Part shown: positions 14,509-22,647 of the stretch, piece by piece
Position numbering within the stretch: the stretch's first letter is position 1
Layout of the letters: the number at the start of each line of letters is the position of its first letter
From: Archangium lipolyticum
GTDB taxonomy: Bacteria; Myxococcota; Myxococcia; Myxococcales; Myxococcaceae
Reading direction: 5' to 3'
Assembly (NCBI RefSeq): GCF_024623785.1
Contig: NZ_JANKBZ010000003.1
Location: forward strand, 496,001-560,000
DNA length: 64,000 nucleotides
Notes under the pieces: generated by a model
The model's database searches: none
What the model saw: only the letters and a program-made list of their open reading frames with translations
Told to the model about the DNA's origin: nothing
Position numbers and translations under genes: made by a program

Positions 14509-15517
14509 TGCGGTGGAGGAAATCGTACGGGTAGCCGAGCTCCGTGGCGCTCGCCTCGTCCAGGCGCTTGAGCTGGGCGTCATCCAGCTTCAGCTCGGCG
14601 GCCTTCAGGTTGTCCTCGAGCTGCTGCACGCTGCGCGCTCCGAAGATGACGGAGGTGATGGCGCGCTTGCGCAGTACCCATGCCAGGGACACCTGGGCCG
14701 GGGTGGACTTCAGCTCGGCGGCCACCGCGTCCACGGCCTCCAGCACCCGCCAATGGCGCGGCGTGTCGAACTGCGAGAGCCGGTCCTTCCACTTCGCCAG
14801 CCGCGAGGCCTCCGGCGGCGGCTGCCCCTTGCGGTACTTGCCGGACAGGAACCCGCTGGCCAGCGGCGAGTACGGCAGGATGCCCAGGCCGAACTGTTCG
14901 CACAGCGGCACGTGCTCGCGCTCCAACTCGCGCGACACCAGGCTGTACTGGGCCTGCAGCGTCACGAAGCGCGAGAGGTGCTGCGAGCGGCTCATCCAGA
15001 GGCTGTCCACCAGCCGGTACGCCGCGTAGTTGCTCGCGCCCAGGTAGAGCACCTTGCCCTGGTGCACCAGGTCATCCAGCGCCCGGAGCGTCTCCTCCTC
15101 TGGCGTGTCGTTGTCCTGCATGTGCACCTGGTAGAGATCAATCCGGTCCGTCTTCAGCCGGCGCAGGCTCTCCTCCACGGTGGTGCGGATGCGGTAGCGC
15201 GAGGCCCCTGCGCCATTGGGCCCCTTGGCCATGCGGAAGCGGAACTTGGTGGCCAGCACCACCTGATTTCGCTTCTGGGATTGGGCGAACCAGTTGCCGA
15301 TGACGCGCTCGGTGAGCCCGTCGTTGCCGTACACATCGGCCGTGTCCCAGAAGTTGATGCCCGCCTCCAGGGCGCGGTCCATGATGGCGAAGGACGTCTT
15401 CTCGTCGGACCCCACCTGATGCAGGAACGAGTTCTCGTCCGCCTCACCGAACGTCATGGTGCCCAGACACAGGCTCGATACCTTCAGGCCGCTGTGGCCC
15501 AGCTTGCGGTACTCCAT
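14492..15517 (-). CDS. Aldo/keto reductase
   Basis: 341 residues, full length for an NADPH-dependent aldo/keto reductase of the YghZ/Tas-like group. The catalytic tetrad region is visible: FWDTADVYG (Asp, Tyr), VLATKFR (Lys) and YQVHMQD (His). The C terminus has the cofactor-binding FGARSVQQLEDNLKA. Cytosolic. Carbonyl substrate unknown. It is convergent with, and overlaps, the truncated 44-codon ORF, which places a rearrangement junction at its 3' end. The gene looks intact and has the G+C of the rest of the chromosome. Confidence 0.95.
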   Translation of the reverse strand: MEYRKLGHSGLKVSSLCLGTMTFGEADENSFLHQVGSDEKTSFAIMDRALEAGINFWDTADVYGNDGLTERVIGNWFAQSQKRNQVVLATKFRFRMAKGPNGAGASRYRIRTTVEESLRRLKTDRIDLYQVHMQDNDTPEEETLRALDDLVHQGKVLYLGASNYAAYRLVDSLWMSRSQHLSRFVTLQAQYSLVSRELEREHVPLCEQFGLGILPYSPLASGFLSGKYRKGQPPPEASRLAKWKDRLSQFDTPRHWRVLEAVDAVAAELKSTPAQVSLAWVLRKRAITSVIFGARSVQQLEDNLKAAELKLDDAQLKRLDEASATELGYPYDFLHRIMGRW

Positions 15518-15749
15518 CGTGCCCCTCCGTGTGGCGGCCTTGACCGCGAGGGGCTCGGCCTAACGCGAGTCGGCACCGAGCGCCACAAGGAAAGGCCCGG
15601 AAGAAGACTCACTCCGAGTCAATGAGAGCCACTCAGGGCCTCCATGCATCCTGCACGCTGGATGATGCCCAGAGTGCGAACGGGTTCACATCCAGTGAAG
15701 ATGGGGCTAGAAGGGACCTGCCACCCGCCACCCCATCAGGGAGCCGTCC

Positions 15750-17819
15750 ATGAGCCTGTTCACCCCGCCCATCCTGCCGCAGAACGATACCCCGGAGAAC
15801 CGCGCGAGCCGGGCGCAGACGCTGGCCCAGAAGCAGACCCAGTACGTGTATGACTATCCAGCCATCGTCGCCGGGCTGCCCATGGCGGCGGCGCCCATCC
15901 CCGTGGACATCTCGCTCGACTGGGCCCTCAAGCTCGCCGAGACGGTCATCCTGCTGGGAGAGAACTTCGTGGATGCGCTGTTGCCCAACCTCTTCAGCTT
16001 CGACGTGCAGATCCCCATCAAGCTCGGCCAGGGGAACTCGGGCGCGACCACGACCGCCGTCTACACCGAGGCCGCTCCCCCGGAGGCGAGCGTGTTCGAC
16101 GCCTCGCTGAAGCACCCGGAGCTCGAAAAGCGCGACGTCCTGGCCTTCCAGTCCCTGCTGAGCAATGCGCGCAAGGATCTGGCGGGGCTCGCCCAGAACG
16201 CGCATGCACGCAAGGTCACGCGTCCGCCGACAGGCTCTCCGGGCGGCCACGGGGGGCTCGACACGCTCGCGCAAGAGGGGAAGTCGATGATTGACAAGGC
16301 CATCGGGCAGGATGCCAAGAGCATCGAGTCCTGGCTGTCCCAGCTGGCCAGGTCCGTGCTCGACTTCGTGCTGACGAAGGCGGGCCTCTACGGGCGCGCC
16401 ACGGATCTCCAGGACTACGACGCGCAGTTTCGCAAGGTGGCGCTGCCGTGGACCGCGGGCGTGTACCTCACGGACGAGGCGTTCGCCGCGCTGCGTGTCG
16501 CCGGCCCCAACGCGGGCATCCTTCAGCGGGCGACCCTCGAGGATCTCTCGCGCCTGCTGCCCTCGGATGAGCAGTTCCAGCGCATCACGGGCGAGACGGG
16601 GTGGACGCGCCAGCAGGCCGTGGAAGCCGGGCACCTGTACCTCGTGGACTACAAGGCGCTCGCGGAGCTGGTGCCGGGCACCACGCCCCAGCAGAAGTAC
16701 GTGTTCGCCCCCAAGGCCCTCTTCTATGTGCCGCGCCTGGGTGAGGGCCGGGGCTCGCTGCGCCCCGTGTCCATCCAGATCGGGCAGGACGCGAGCAGCC
16801 CCATCTTCTACCCGGACGGAGGGCTCGCGTGGATGCTCGCCAAGACGTGCGTCAACATCGCGGATGGCAACTACCACGAGCTCATCAGCCACCTGGGACT
16901 CACACACCTGCTCACCGAGCCGTTCGTGCTCGCCACCGAGCGGCAGCTCGACCCTCAGCATCCGCTCTACGTGCTGCTCACCCCGCACTTCGCGGGCACG
17001 CTGTTCATCAACTACAGCGCGCAGACCTCGCTCATCACCCAAGGGGGGCCGGTGGACATGCTCCTGGCGGGCACCATCGACTCGTCCAACCAGGTGGCGG
17101 CCAACGCCGTGAAGGCGGTACGCTACAACGAGTCGTTCTTCCCCGAGAAGCTCGCACGCCAGGGCATCGACTCGCTGGAGGCGCTGCCCGACTACCCCTA
17201 CCGCGATGACGCGCTGGCCCTCTGGAAGGCCATCCACGGTTGGGTATCCGATTACACCGCGCTCTACTACTCCGGGGACATGGACGTGGTGGGCGACTAC
17301 GAGTTGCAGGCCTGGGTGCAGGAGCTGGTGAGCGCCGGGCATCTGCAGGACATCGGCGAGGCTGCTCCCGGCCAGACGCCGTGCATCTCCACGCTCGACT
17401 ACCTGTGCAAGCTGCTCACCCAGGTCATCTTCACCGCGAGCGTGGAGCACGCGGCGGTGAACTTCCCGCAGCGCACCGCGATGAGCTATACGCCGGCCAT
17501 TCCGCTCGCCGGCTTCGCGGCCTTCCCGGGTCCGACCACCTCGGGGGCCGAGGCGACGCAGTTGTTGGATCTGCTGCCCCCGCTCAACCAGTCCATCCTC
17601 CAGCAGGCGGTGTTGGCGGGCCTGGGCAATGTCTACTACACGGTGCTGGGCCAGTACGGGGGCCAGCTGTCCGACCCCCGGGCGCTCCTGGTGCTGGGCA
17701 AGTTCCAGCGCACGCTGCAGTCCATCGAGAAGCACATCCAGGCGGCCAACACCGTGGGGGGGCGCACGCTCTACACGACGCTCCTGCCCTCGGCCATTCC
17801 CCAGAGCATCAACATCTGA
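15750..17819 (+). CDS. Bacterial lipoxygenase
   Basis: 689 residues, the size of bacterial lipoxygenases without the PLAT domain. The non-haem iron ligands are all present: His381 and His386 in SHLGLTHLLTEPFVLATER, His567 and Asn571 in EHAAVNF, and the C-terminal Ile689 (QSINI). It inserts dioxygen into polyunsaturated fatty acids to give hydroperoxides. No signal peptide is evident, unlike the secreted Pseudomonas enzyme, so it probably acts inside the cell or on membranes. CAGGGAG six bases before the ATG supports the start. Myxobacteria are among the few bacteria rich in such lipids and enzymes. Monocistronic; a tRNA fragment follows its stop. Confidence 0.95.
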   Translation: MSLFTPPILPQNDTPENRASRAQTLAQKQTQYVYDYPAIVAGLPMAAAPIPVDISLDWALKLAETVILLGENFVDALLPNLFSFDVQIPIKLGQGNSGATTTAVYTEAAPPEASVFDASLKHPELEKRDVLAFQSLLSNARKDLAGLAQNAHARKVTRPPTGSPGGHGGLDTLAQEGKSMIDKAIGQDAKSIESWLSQLARSVLDFVLTKAGLYGRATDLQDYDAQFRKVALPWTAGVYLTDEAFAALRVAGPNAGILQRATLEDLSRLLPSDEQFQRITGETGWTRQQAVEAGHLYLVDYKALAELVPGTTPQQKYVFAPKALFYVPRLGEGRGSLRPVSIQIGQDASSPIFYPDGGLAWMLAKTCVNIADGNYHELISHLGLTHLLTEPFVLATERQLDPQHPLYVLLTPHFAGTLFINYSAQTSLITQGGPVDMLLAGTIDSSNQVAANAVKAVRYNESFFPEKLARQGIDSLEALPDYPYRDDALALWKAIHGWVSDYTALYYSGDMDVVGDYELQAWVQELVSAGHLQDIGEAAPGQTPCISTLDYLCKLLTQVIFTASVEHAAVNFPQRTAMSYTPAIPLAGFAAFPGPTTSGAEATQLLDLLPPLNQSILQQAVLAGLGNVYYTVLGQYGGQLSDPRALLVLGKFQRTLQSIEKHIQAANTVGGRTLYTTLLPSAIPQSINI

Positions 17820-17841
17820 GCCCACGGGGAGCCGGGTGCCT

Positions 17842-17878
17842 CAGATTTGAACCTGCGACCCCTTGGTCCCGAACCAAG
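17842..17878 (-). other. tRNA-Pro(CGG) fragment: anticodon arm to T-loop
   Basis: On the minus strand, CTTGGTTCGGGACCAAG forms a perfect anticodon stem-loop with CGG anticodon, followed by GGGTCGCAG and GTTCAAATC, the variable loop and T-loop as found in bacterial tRNA-Pro. The 3' half of the T-stem and the acceptor are replaced by unrelated sequence, and the 5' side does not form an acceptor or D-arm. It is therefore not a functional tRNA. Internal tRNA fragments of this size are typical attachment-site cores left by tyrosine integrases. Confidence 0.6.
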
Positions 17879-17892
17879 GGGCGCCGTCCCCC

Positions 17893-18414
17893 CTACTCTC
17901 CCCGGCGCAGCCGCTCGATGTACTCCGCCGGCAGTCCCGCGCTCTGTGCGCCTCGCACCAGCGCCTCGATGAACCGCTGGCTCACGGGACCCTCGGTGGC
18001 CGCCCGCCTCGGCGACGTCACGAATGCCGTCGCCTGCAGTTCCTGACCCTCCACGCGGACACGGACGATGCGCTCCACGCACATCCCCGTCACCGCACCC
18101 TCCTTGTGCTGGATGATCGGCCAGTCCTTCCCGCCAATCTCGAAGAGCCTCCCGTACACGCTCTTCCCCGGCTCGTCCTTCAGCCCCGCCACACGCCCTC
18201 CCCACCACCTCGAGGGAAAGTCGTAGACCAGGTCCACGTCCAGCGCCTCGGCCAGCTTGCCCTCGGGTAGCTCGAAGAACTCGTAGCTGTGCTGCGCCCG
18301 CCACTCCTCGAACGCCGCACGGTCCAGGATCGTCGAGTACGCGAAGTACAGCTTCGACGCAGCCGTATCCGCCTGGTTCCGCGCCTTCATCACCTGATCG
18401 TAATGCGAGTCCAT
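17893..18414 (-). CDS. Gamma-glutamylcyclotransferase/AIG2-like protein
   Basis: 173 residues. KLYFAYSTILDRAAFEEW matches the YxxYGSNL-type opening strand of the gamma-glutamylcyclotransferase fold, and IIQHKEGAVTGMCVER carries the acidic residue in the position of the catalytic Glu. Family members release 5-oxoproline from gamma-glutamyl amines or act on related amide substrates; the specific substrate is not predictable. Cytosolic. The gene ends beside the tRNA fragment and follows the regulator gene by 28 bases on the same strand, so it is likely the last gene of the polyprenyl synthase/regulator transcript. Confidence 0.75.
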   Translation of the reverse strand: MDSHYDQVMKARNQADTAASKLYFAYSTILDRAAFEEWRAQHSYEFFELPEGKLAEALDVDLVYDFPSRWWGGRVAGLKDEPGKSVYGRLFEIGGKDWPIIQHKEGAVTGMCVERIVRVRVEGQELQATAFVTSPRRAATEGPVSQRFIEALVRGAQSAGLPAEYIERLRRGE

Positions 18415-18442
18415 CCGTGCCTCCCTCGGTCCGACGGCCGAC

Positions 18443-19024
18443 TCACCGCCGGCCCGGCTCCTCGTCGCGCAGCACTCCCAGAATTCCACCCACGTCCAGG
18501 CGCGCCGTCTTGATGAACAGCCGTAACGCGCGCTCCACGTGCTCGGCAAGCGTGGCCATCTTCTCCAGGCGCGACAGGTGCTCCCGGGGAACATTCCCCG
18601 CCTCACCCGCCAGCCGTCGGGCCTCGGACAGGTCCGCCCGGATGCGCTCGATGAAGCCCGCCTCCCGCTCTTCAATCACGTGCGACACCATGCGGATGAG
18701 GTCCGTCTCCGCCCCGTAGCGCCAGGCGCTGTCCTGCGGCGAACGCACGCGCCGGATGACGCCCCAGCGCTCCAGGTCCCTCAACAGCATGGACACCCCG
18801 CCCTTGGACAGCTCCAGCTCGCGCTCGAGCTCTCCGGCGGTGAGGGGCTCGCCGCGCAGGTACAGCAGGGCCCAGACCCGGCCCTGGTTGCGCTTGAAGC
18901 CCCAGAACTCAATGACATTGCCTACCGCGTCAATCGCGATGGCTTCCCAGGGAGCGAGACGACCGTTGCTGGAGCCCTCCCCCCGGGCCGCTTCGAGACC
19001 GCCCGTCCACAGGTAGCCCTTCAT
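18443..19024 (-). CDS. GbsR/MarR-type transcriptional regulator
   Basis: 193 residues with a winged helix-turn-helix of the GbsR/MarR type (LYLRGEPLTAGELERELELSKGGVSMLLRDLERWGVIRRV, about residues 55-95) and a helical C-terminal dimerisation region. The start overlaps the polyprenyl diphosphate synthase stop by four bases (ATGA), so the two are translated together. Such a regulator likely controls its own operon; GTTCA repeats upstream of the synthase gene (20051-20079) are candidate sites. Ligand unknown. Confidence 0.85.
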   Translation of the reverse strand: MKGYLWTGGLEAARGEGSSNGRLAPWEAIAIDAVGNVIEFWGFKRNQGRVWALLYLRGEPLTAGELERELELSKGGVSMLLRDLERWGVIRRVRSPQDSAWRYGAETDLIRMVSHVIEEREAGFIERIRADLSEARRLAGEAGNVPREHLSRLEKMATLAEHVERALRLFIKTARLDVGGILGVLRDEEPGRR

Positions 19025-20025
19025 GCAGCGCGGCTCCGCTCTTGCGCCTGGGTGGACATGCCCACCGACAGCTTGCGCGCCCAGTCCACCAGTTCCGTCC
19101 CCGTCCCCTGGTGCGCGTACGGCCCCAGCGCATCCACCGCCGCGTCCAGTTCCCGGTTCATCCGCTCCAGGGCCAGCTCGACGGCGCCCGTGGCCTCGAT
19201 GGCATCACCGATGGCGCGGGTGCGCTCGGGGTTCACCGTGGTGAAGGCCCAGGCGTCCTTCAGCTTGCTCTTCAGGGTGCCATCCCGCGCCACCGCCAGG
19301 AGGATGGGCAGCGAGGGCGTCCCCGACAGCACGTCCGCGTAGCGCGGCTTGCCCGGATCCGTGCCGAGCACGTCCCGGATGTCGTCGGCGATCTGGAAGG
19401 CCACGCCGAAGCGGCGGCCGAACAGGTCGAAGCGCTGGGCGGCCTCGGGCATGCCGGCGAGCGTGGCGGCGGCGCTGCCACACCAGCCGAAGAGCGAGCC
19501 CGTCTTTCCCTCGGCGATGTAGCGCAGGCGCTCCAGGGGCAGGTCCAGGTTGCCGCGGGCCTCCACCTCGGTGATGGCGGCGCGCGACATCTCCATCACC
19601 ACGGCCAGGGCGCTCTGCGTCAGGCGCGCGTCCAGGTTGGCCAGGCGGTGCAGCGCGGTGGAGAGGATGAGGTCTCCACTCATCACCGCGACGATGTTGC
19701 CCCAGCGGGCGTTCACCGTGGGCTTGGCGCGGCGGTACATGCCGGCGTCCACCACGTCGTCGTGCAGGAGGCTGGAGGAGTGGATCATCTCCGCGGCCAC
19801 CGCCACGTCCACCAGCTTCTCGGGAGCGATGCCCACTGCGCCGCCGAACAGGCGTACCAGCATGGGACGGGCGCGCTTGCCGCCGGTGCCGATGCACAGG
19901 TGGCGCGCGGCCTCCATCAGCGTGTCGCCCTTCACTCCCGGGCCCGCATTCCCGTCCGCCAGCATGGTGCCCAGCCGCTGCTCCACGCTCCCCAGAAAGT
20001 CCGCCAGTTCACGCGCGAGTTCCAT
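19021..20025 (-). CDS. Polyprenyl (trans-isoprenyl) diphosphate synthase
   Basis: 334 residues, full length. Both aspartate-rich motifs are present: first DDVVD at residues 89-93 (SSLLHDDVVD) and second DDIRD at 214-218 (FQIADDIRD). The upstream GGKRARP supplies the diphosphate-binding Lys/Arg. It condenses isopentenyl diphosphate onto an allylic primer to make a long-chain or geranylgeranyl-type diphosphate for quinones, carotenoids or other terpenoids; chain length cannot be read safely. Cytosolic, Mg2+-dependent. First gene of an operon with the GbsR-type regulator, an unusual pairing. Confidence 0.95.
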   Translation of the reverse strand: MELARELADFLGSVEQRLGTMLADGNAGPGVKGDTLMEAARHLCIGTGGKRARPMLVRLFGGAVGIAPEKLVDVAVAAEMIHSSSLLHDDVVDAGMYRRAKPTVNARWGNIVAVMSGDLILSTALHRLANLDARLTQSALAVVMEMSRAAITEVEARGNLDLPLERLRYIAEGKTGSLFGWCGSAAATLAGMPEAAQRFDLFGRRFGVAFQIADDIRDVLGTDPGKPRYADVLSGTPSLPILLAVARDGTLKSKLKDAWAFTTVNPERTRAIGDAIEATGAVELALERMNRELDAAVDALGPYAHQGTGTELVDWARKLSVGMSTQAQERSRAA

Positions 20026-20050
20026 GTACCCCTCTTCTCCCTCTGCGGCC

Positions 20051-20079
20051 GTTCATATAGTTCAAGACCGCGTGAACTG
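20051..20079. promoter_or_regulatory. GTTCA half-site repeats upstream of the polyprenyl synthase operon
   Basis: GTTCATATAGTTCA is a direct repeat of GTTCA, and the second GTTCA is paired with an inverted TGAAC ten bases on. The group lies about 30-55 bases before the synthase ATG, inside the 137-base region shared with the divergent MFS gene. Likely operator for the GbsR-type regulator of the operon; inferred from position and symmetry only. Confidence 0.35.
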
Positions 20080-20162
20080 CACCTGCTTCCTGCATGGCCG
20101 GGCGAGCGGAGGGGCCTGGAAGGGGGGCAGGCGGGCGCGGGGGGTCGGTTTGAGTAGGCGCG

Positions 20163-21740
20163 GTGCGTCGTGAGACAGAGACCGGGCTCCATCGCCCCCG
20201 GGGTCGTGTGTCACTCGCTGTCCTGCGCCGCAACGTCCTCCGCAGCTTCGCTGCCCTGGCTTCCGCCGTCCCGCTGTTCCGTCCGGGAAACTCGCTACCG
20301 GGCTCCGCCGCCCCGCTCATGGGAGCGCCCCCCGCGAGCACCACCCCGACGGCCGCTCCCGGCAACGAGGCACGGCGGGCCCTGCGCCGCTCCCTGAAGG
20401 CCTCGGTGTCCGAGGGCATCGTCGCGGAGGTGTTCACCGCGTGTGCGGGTGCCACGGTGCTCACCGCCTGGGCGCTGGCGCTGAAGCTGGGGCCCTTCCT
20501 GGTGGGGGTGATGACGGCCCTGCCCTTCTTCGCCCAGTTCATCCAGTTCCCGGCCGCGTGGCTGACGTCCACCTTTGGCTACCGGCGGGTGGCGCTGGCG
20601 GCCGTCTTCCTGTCCCGGCAGGTGATGTTGCCGCTGTGCGTGTTGCCCTGGCTGCCGCTGACGCTCGCCGGCCAGCAGCGGTTGCTGGTGGCGGTGGCGG
20701 CGCTCTCGGCGGTACTGGGCGTCATCGGCAACAACGCCTGGGTGGCGTGGATGGGCGAGCTCGTCCCCGAGTCCATCCGGGGGCGCTTCTTCGGCCGGCG
20801 CACGGCGCTGTGCACGCTGGGGGGCACGTTGGCCTCGCTGGTGGCGGGCGTGATGATGGACAAGCTGCGCCCACCCGAGGGCATCGGCCTGGGCCTGCCG
20901 CTGCTGGCCGGACTGGCCTGCGTGGCCGGCGCTGTGACCACGGCGCTGATGATGCGCCAGCACGACCCGGCTCCGCACAGGGAGAAGGCGAAGCTGGACT
21001 TCCAGGTCGCGCTGTTACCGCTCCGTGACGAGCGGGCGCGCCGGGTGCTCGTGTACCAGATGGCCTGGAACGCGGCGGTGGGCCTGTCGGCGCCCTTCTA
21101 CTCGTTCCACATGCTGAAGAACCTGAAGATGAGCTTCCTCACCATGGCCCTGTACCTGGCGGCCGTGGCCGGGATGCGCATGCTCGCCGCGCCCCTGTGG
21201 GGGAAGATCCTCGATCGGGTGGGGGCACAGCCGGTGCTGCTCGGGTGCTCGCTGGGGATCGGCGTCATCCCCCTCTTCTGGCTCTTCCCGACGGCCACGT
21301 TCCTCTGGCCGCTGTTGCTGGACGTGCTGGTGGCCGGCGTGCTCTGGGGCGGACATGGACTGGCCATCTTCGCGCTGCCGCTGTCGGTGGCGCCGCGCAA
21401 GGGGCGGCCCTTCTATCTCGCGGCGTTCTCCACGGCGGGCGGGCTGGCCTATGCGGGGGCCTCGGCGCTGGGCGGAGGACTCGCGAGCCTGCTGCCCACC
21501 GAGTTCACCCTCGGAGGCCACCTCTGGGTGAACCTGCACGTGCTCTTCCTGCTGTCCGCGGTGACGCGGGTGGCCGCGGCCTTCCTGGCCACGCGCATCA
21601 TCGAGCCGGACGCGAGGCCGGTATGCTCCCTGGGCGCGCTGGTGTCCCTGATGAGCCAGCGGCTCCAGGCCCGCTCGAGGCCCGTGCCCGCCACGGCCCC
21701 GGTGCTCGCCGATCCCCGATCCGCCAACGCGGAGCCCTGA
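20163..21740 (+). CDS. MFS transporter with long N-terminal cytoplasmic extension
   Basis: 525 residues from a GTG at 20163; an ATG at 20319 is an alternative, and neither has a strong ribosome site. Twelve hydrophobic segments start at about residue 95. The MFS signature loop is LVPESIRGRFFGRRTALCTLGGT and a second conserved half begins near LVYQMAWNAAVGLS. The subgroup resembles uncharacterised myxobacterial and delta-proteobacterial MFS proteins often found near membrane-lipid genes. Substrate unknown. The following VanW gene is on the same strand. Confidence 0.85.
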   Translation: MRRETETGLHRPRGRVSLAVLRRNVLRSFAALASAVPLFRPGNSLPGSAAPLMGAPPASTTPTAAPGNEARRALRRSLKASVSEGIVAEVFTACAGATVLTAWALALKLGPFLVGVMTALPFFAQFIQFPAAWLTSTFGYRRVALAAVFLSRQVMLPLCVLPWLPLTLAGQQRLLVAVAALSAVLGVIGNNAWVAWMGELVPESIRGRFFGRRTALCTLGGTLASLVAGVMMDKLRPPEGIGLGLPLLAGLACVAGAVTTALMMRQHDPAPHREKAKLDFQVALLPLRDERARRVLVYQMAWNAAVGLSAPFYSFHMLKNLKMSFLTMALYLAAVAGMRMLAAPLWGKILDRVGAQPVLLGCSLGIGVIPLFWLFPTATFLWPLLLDVLVAGVLWGGHGLAIFALPLSVAPRKGRPFYLAAFSTAGGLAYAGASALGGGLASLLPTEFTLGGHLWVNLHVLFLLSAVTRVAAAFLATRIIEPDARPVCSLGALVSLMSQRLQARSRPVPATAPVLADPRSANAEP

Positions 21741-21804
21741 CCCCCCGGCTGGACGCGTGGTCCGTGCATGGGCGAGGCTGAGGCTCCCGATTTCGAGGAG
21801 CCCC

Positions 21805-22647
21805 ATGCCGTCTCCCACCCTGCGAGCCCTGGCCCGGAGGCTCGTGCCATTCTCCATCCGCGCGGGCCTGCGCCGGCTGCCCGCTGTCGCGACGGCACTC
21901 CTCCGTCCCCCGCCGCCACCCGAGCGCGGAGACACCACCCGTTTCCCGCACGCGCACTGCGAACGCTCCAGCCCGCTGCGCCGGGAGACCACGATCTACG
22001 AAGAGGCCCTCCAGCGAGCCAAGGAGCACAACGTGCGGCTGGGGGCCTCGCGCATCCACGGCCTGGTGCTCGCGCCCGGGGAGACCTTCTCGTGGCACAC
22101 GGTGGTGGGGCCGCCCATCCGGCTGCGCGGCTTCCGCCCGGGGCCCGAGCTGCATGACGGCAGCCTCTCCGAGGGCCCCGGAGGCGGGCTGTGCCAGGTG
22201 GCCAACCTGCTCTACTGGCTGGCCATCCACGCGGGATTGGATGTCGTAGAGCGCCACCGGCACGACCTGGATCTCTTCCCCGACCACGAGCGCACCGCGC
22301 CCTTCGGCTGCGGGGCCACCGTCTTCTTCCCCTTCAAGGATCTGCGCTTCCGCAACCCGCACCCGTGGCCCGTGATGCTGGAGGTGCGCGTGGACGCCAC
22401 GCACGTGCACGGCGCGGTGCGGATGCCCGAGGCTCCCGGCTTCCGCTGCGAGGTGCTCGAGGTGGCGCACCGCTTCGTGCGCCGCGATGGCTCCGTCTGG
22501 AGGGAGAACCACCTCGTGCGCCGCACGCATGCCGGGGGTTCCTTCCGTGACGAGCCGCTGAGCGAGAACCACGCCCGCGTCGCCTACGTCGTCCCCGAGC
22601 ACCAGCTCGAGCTCCCGGAATCCGCTGTCGATGGAGGTATCGCATGA
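21805..22647 (+). CDS. VanW family protein
   Basis: 280 residues from the ATG at 21805 (GAGGAG four bases upstream), with a basic, mildly hydrophobic N terminus. The VanW domain is clear: LAPGETFSWHTVVGPP and GPGGGLCQVANLLYWLAIHAGLDVVERHRH, then GATVFFPFKDLRFRN. Family members occur in glycopeptide-resistance clusters and widely elsewhere; their activity is not established, although a cell-wall role is suspected. The stop overlaps the start of the secreted protein gene by four bases (ATGA), indicating a functional pair. Confidence 0.92.
   Translation: MPSPTLRALARRLVPFSIRAGLRRLPAVATALLRPPPPPERGDTTRFPHAHCERSSPLRRETTIYEEALQRAKEHNVRLGASRIHGLVLAPGETFSWHTVVGPPIRLRGFRPGPELHDGSLSEGPGGGLCQVANLLYWLAIHAGLDVVERHRHDLDLFPDHERTAPFGCGATVFFPFKDLRFRNPHPWPVMLEVRVDATHVHGAVRMPEAPGFRCEVLEVAHRFVRRDGSVWRENHLVRRTHAGGSFRDEPLSENHARVAYVVPEHQLELPESAVDGGIA

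Noticed and set aside
15633..17825. 730-codon minus-strand frame opposite the lipoxygenase gene
   Set aside because: Arg/Leu/Gly-rich shadow of a verified gene with all catalytic residues on the plus strand.
17842..17906. Functional tRNA-Pro
   Set aside because: Acceptor and D-arm cannot pair and the T-stem is broken.
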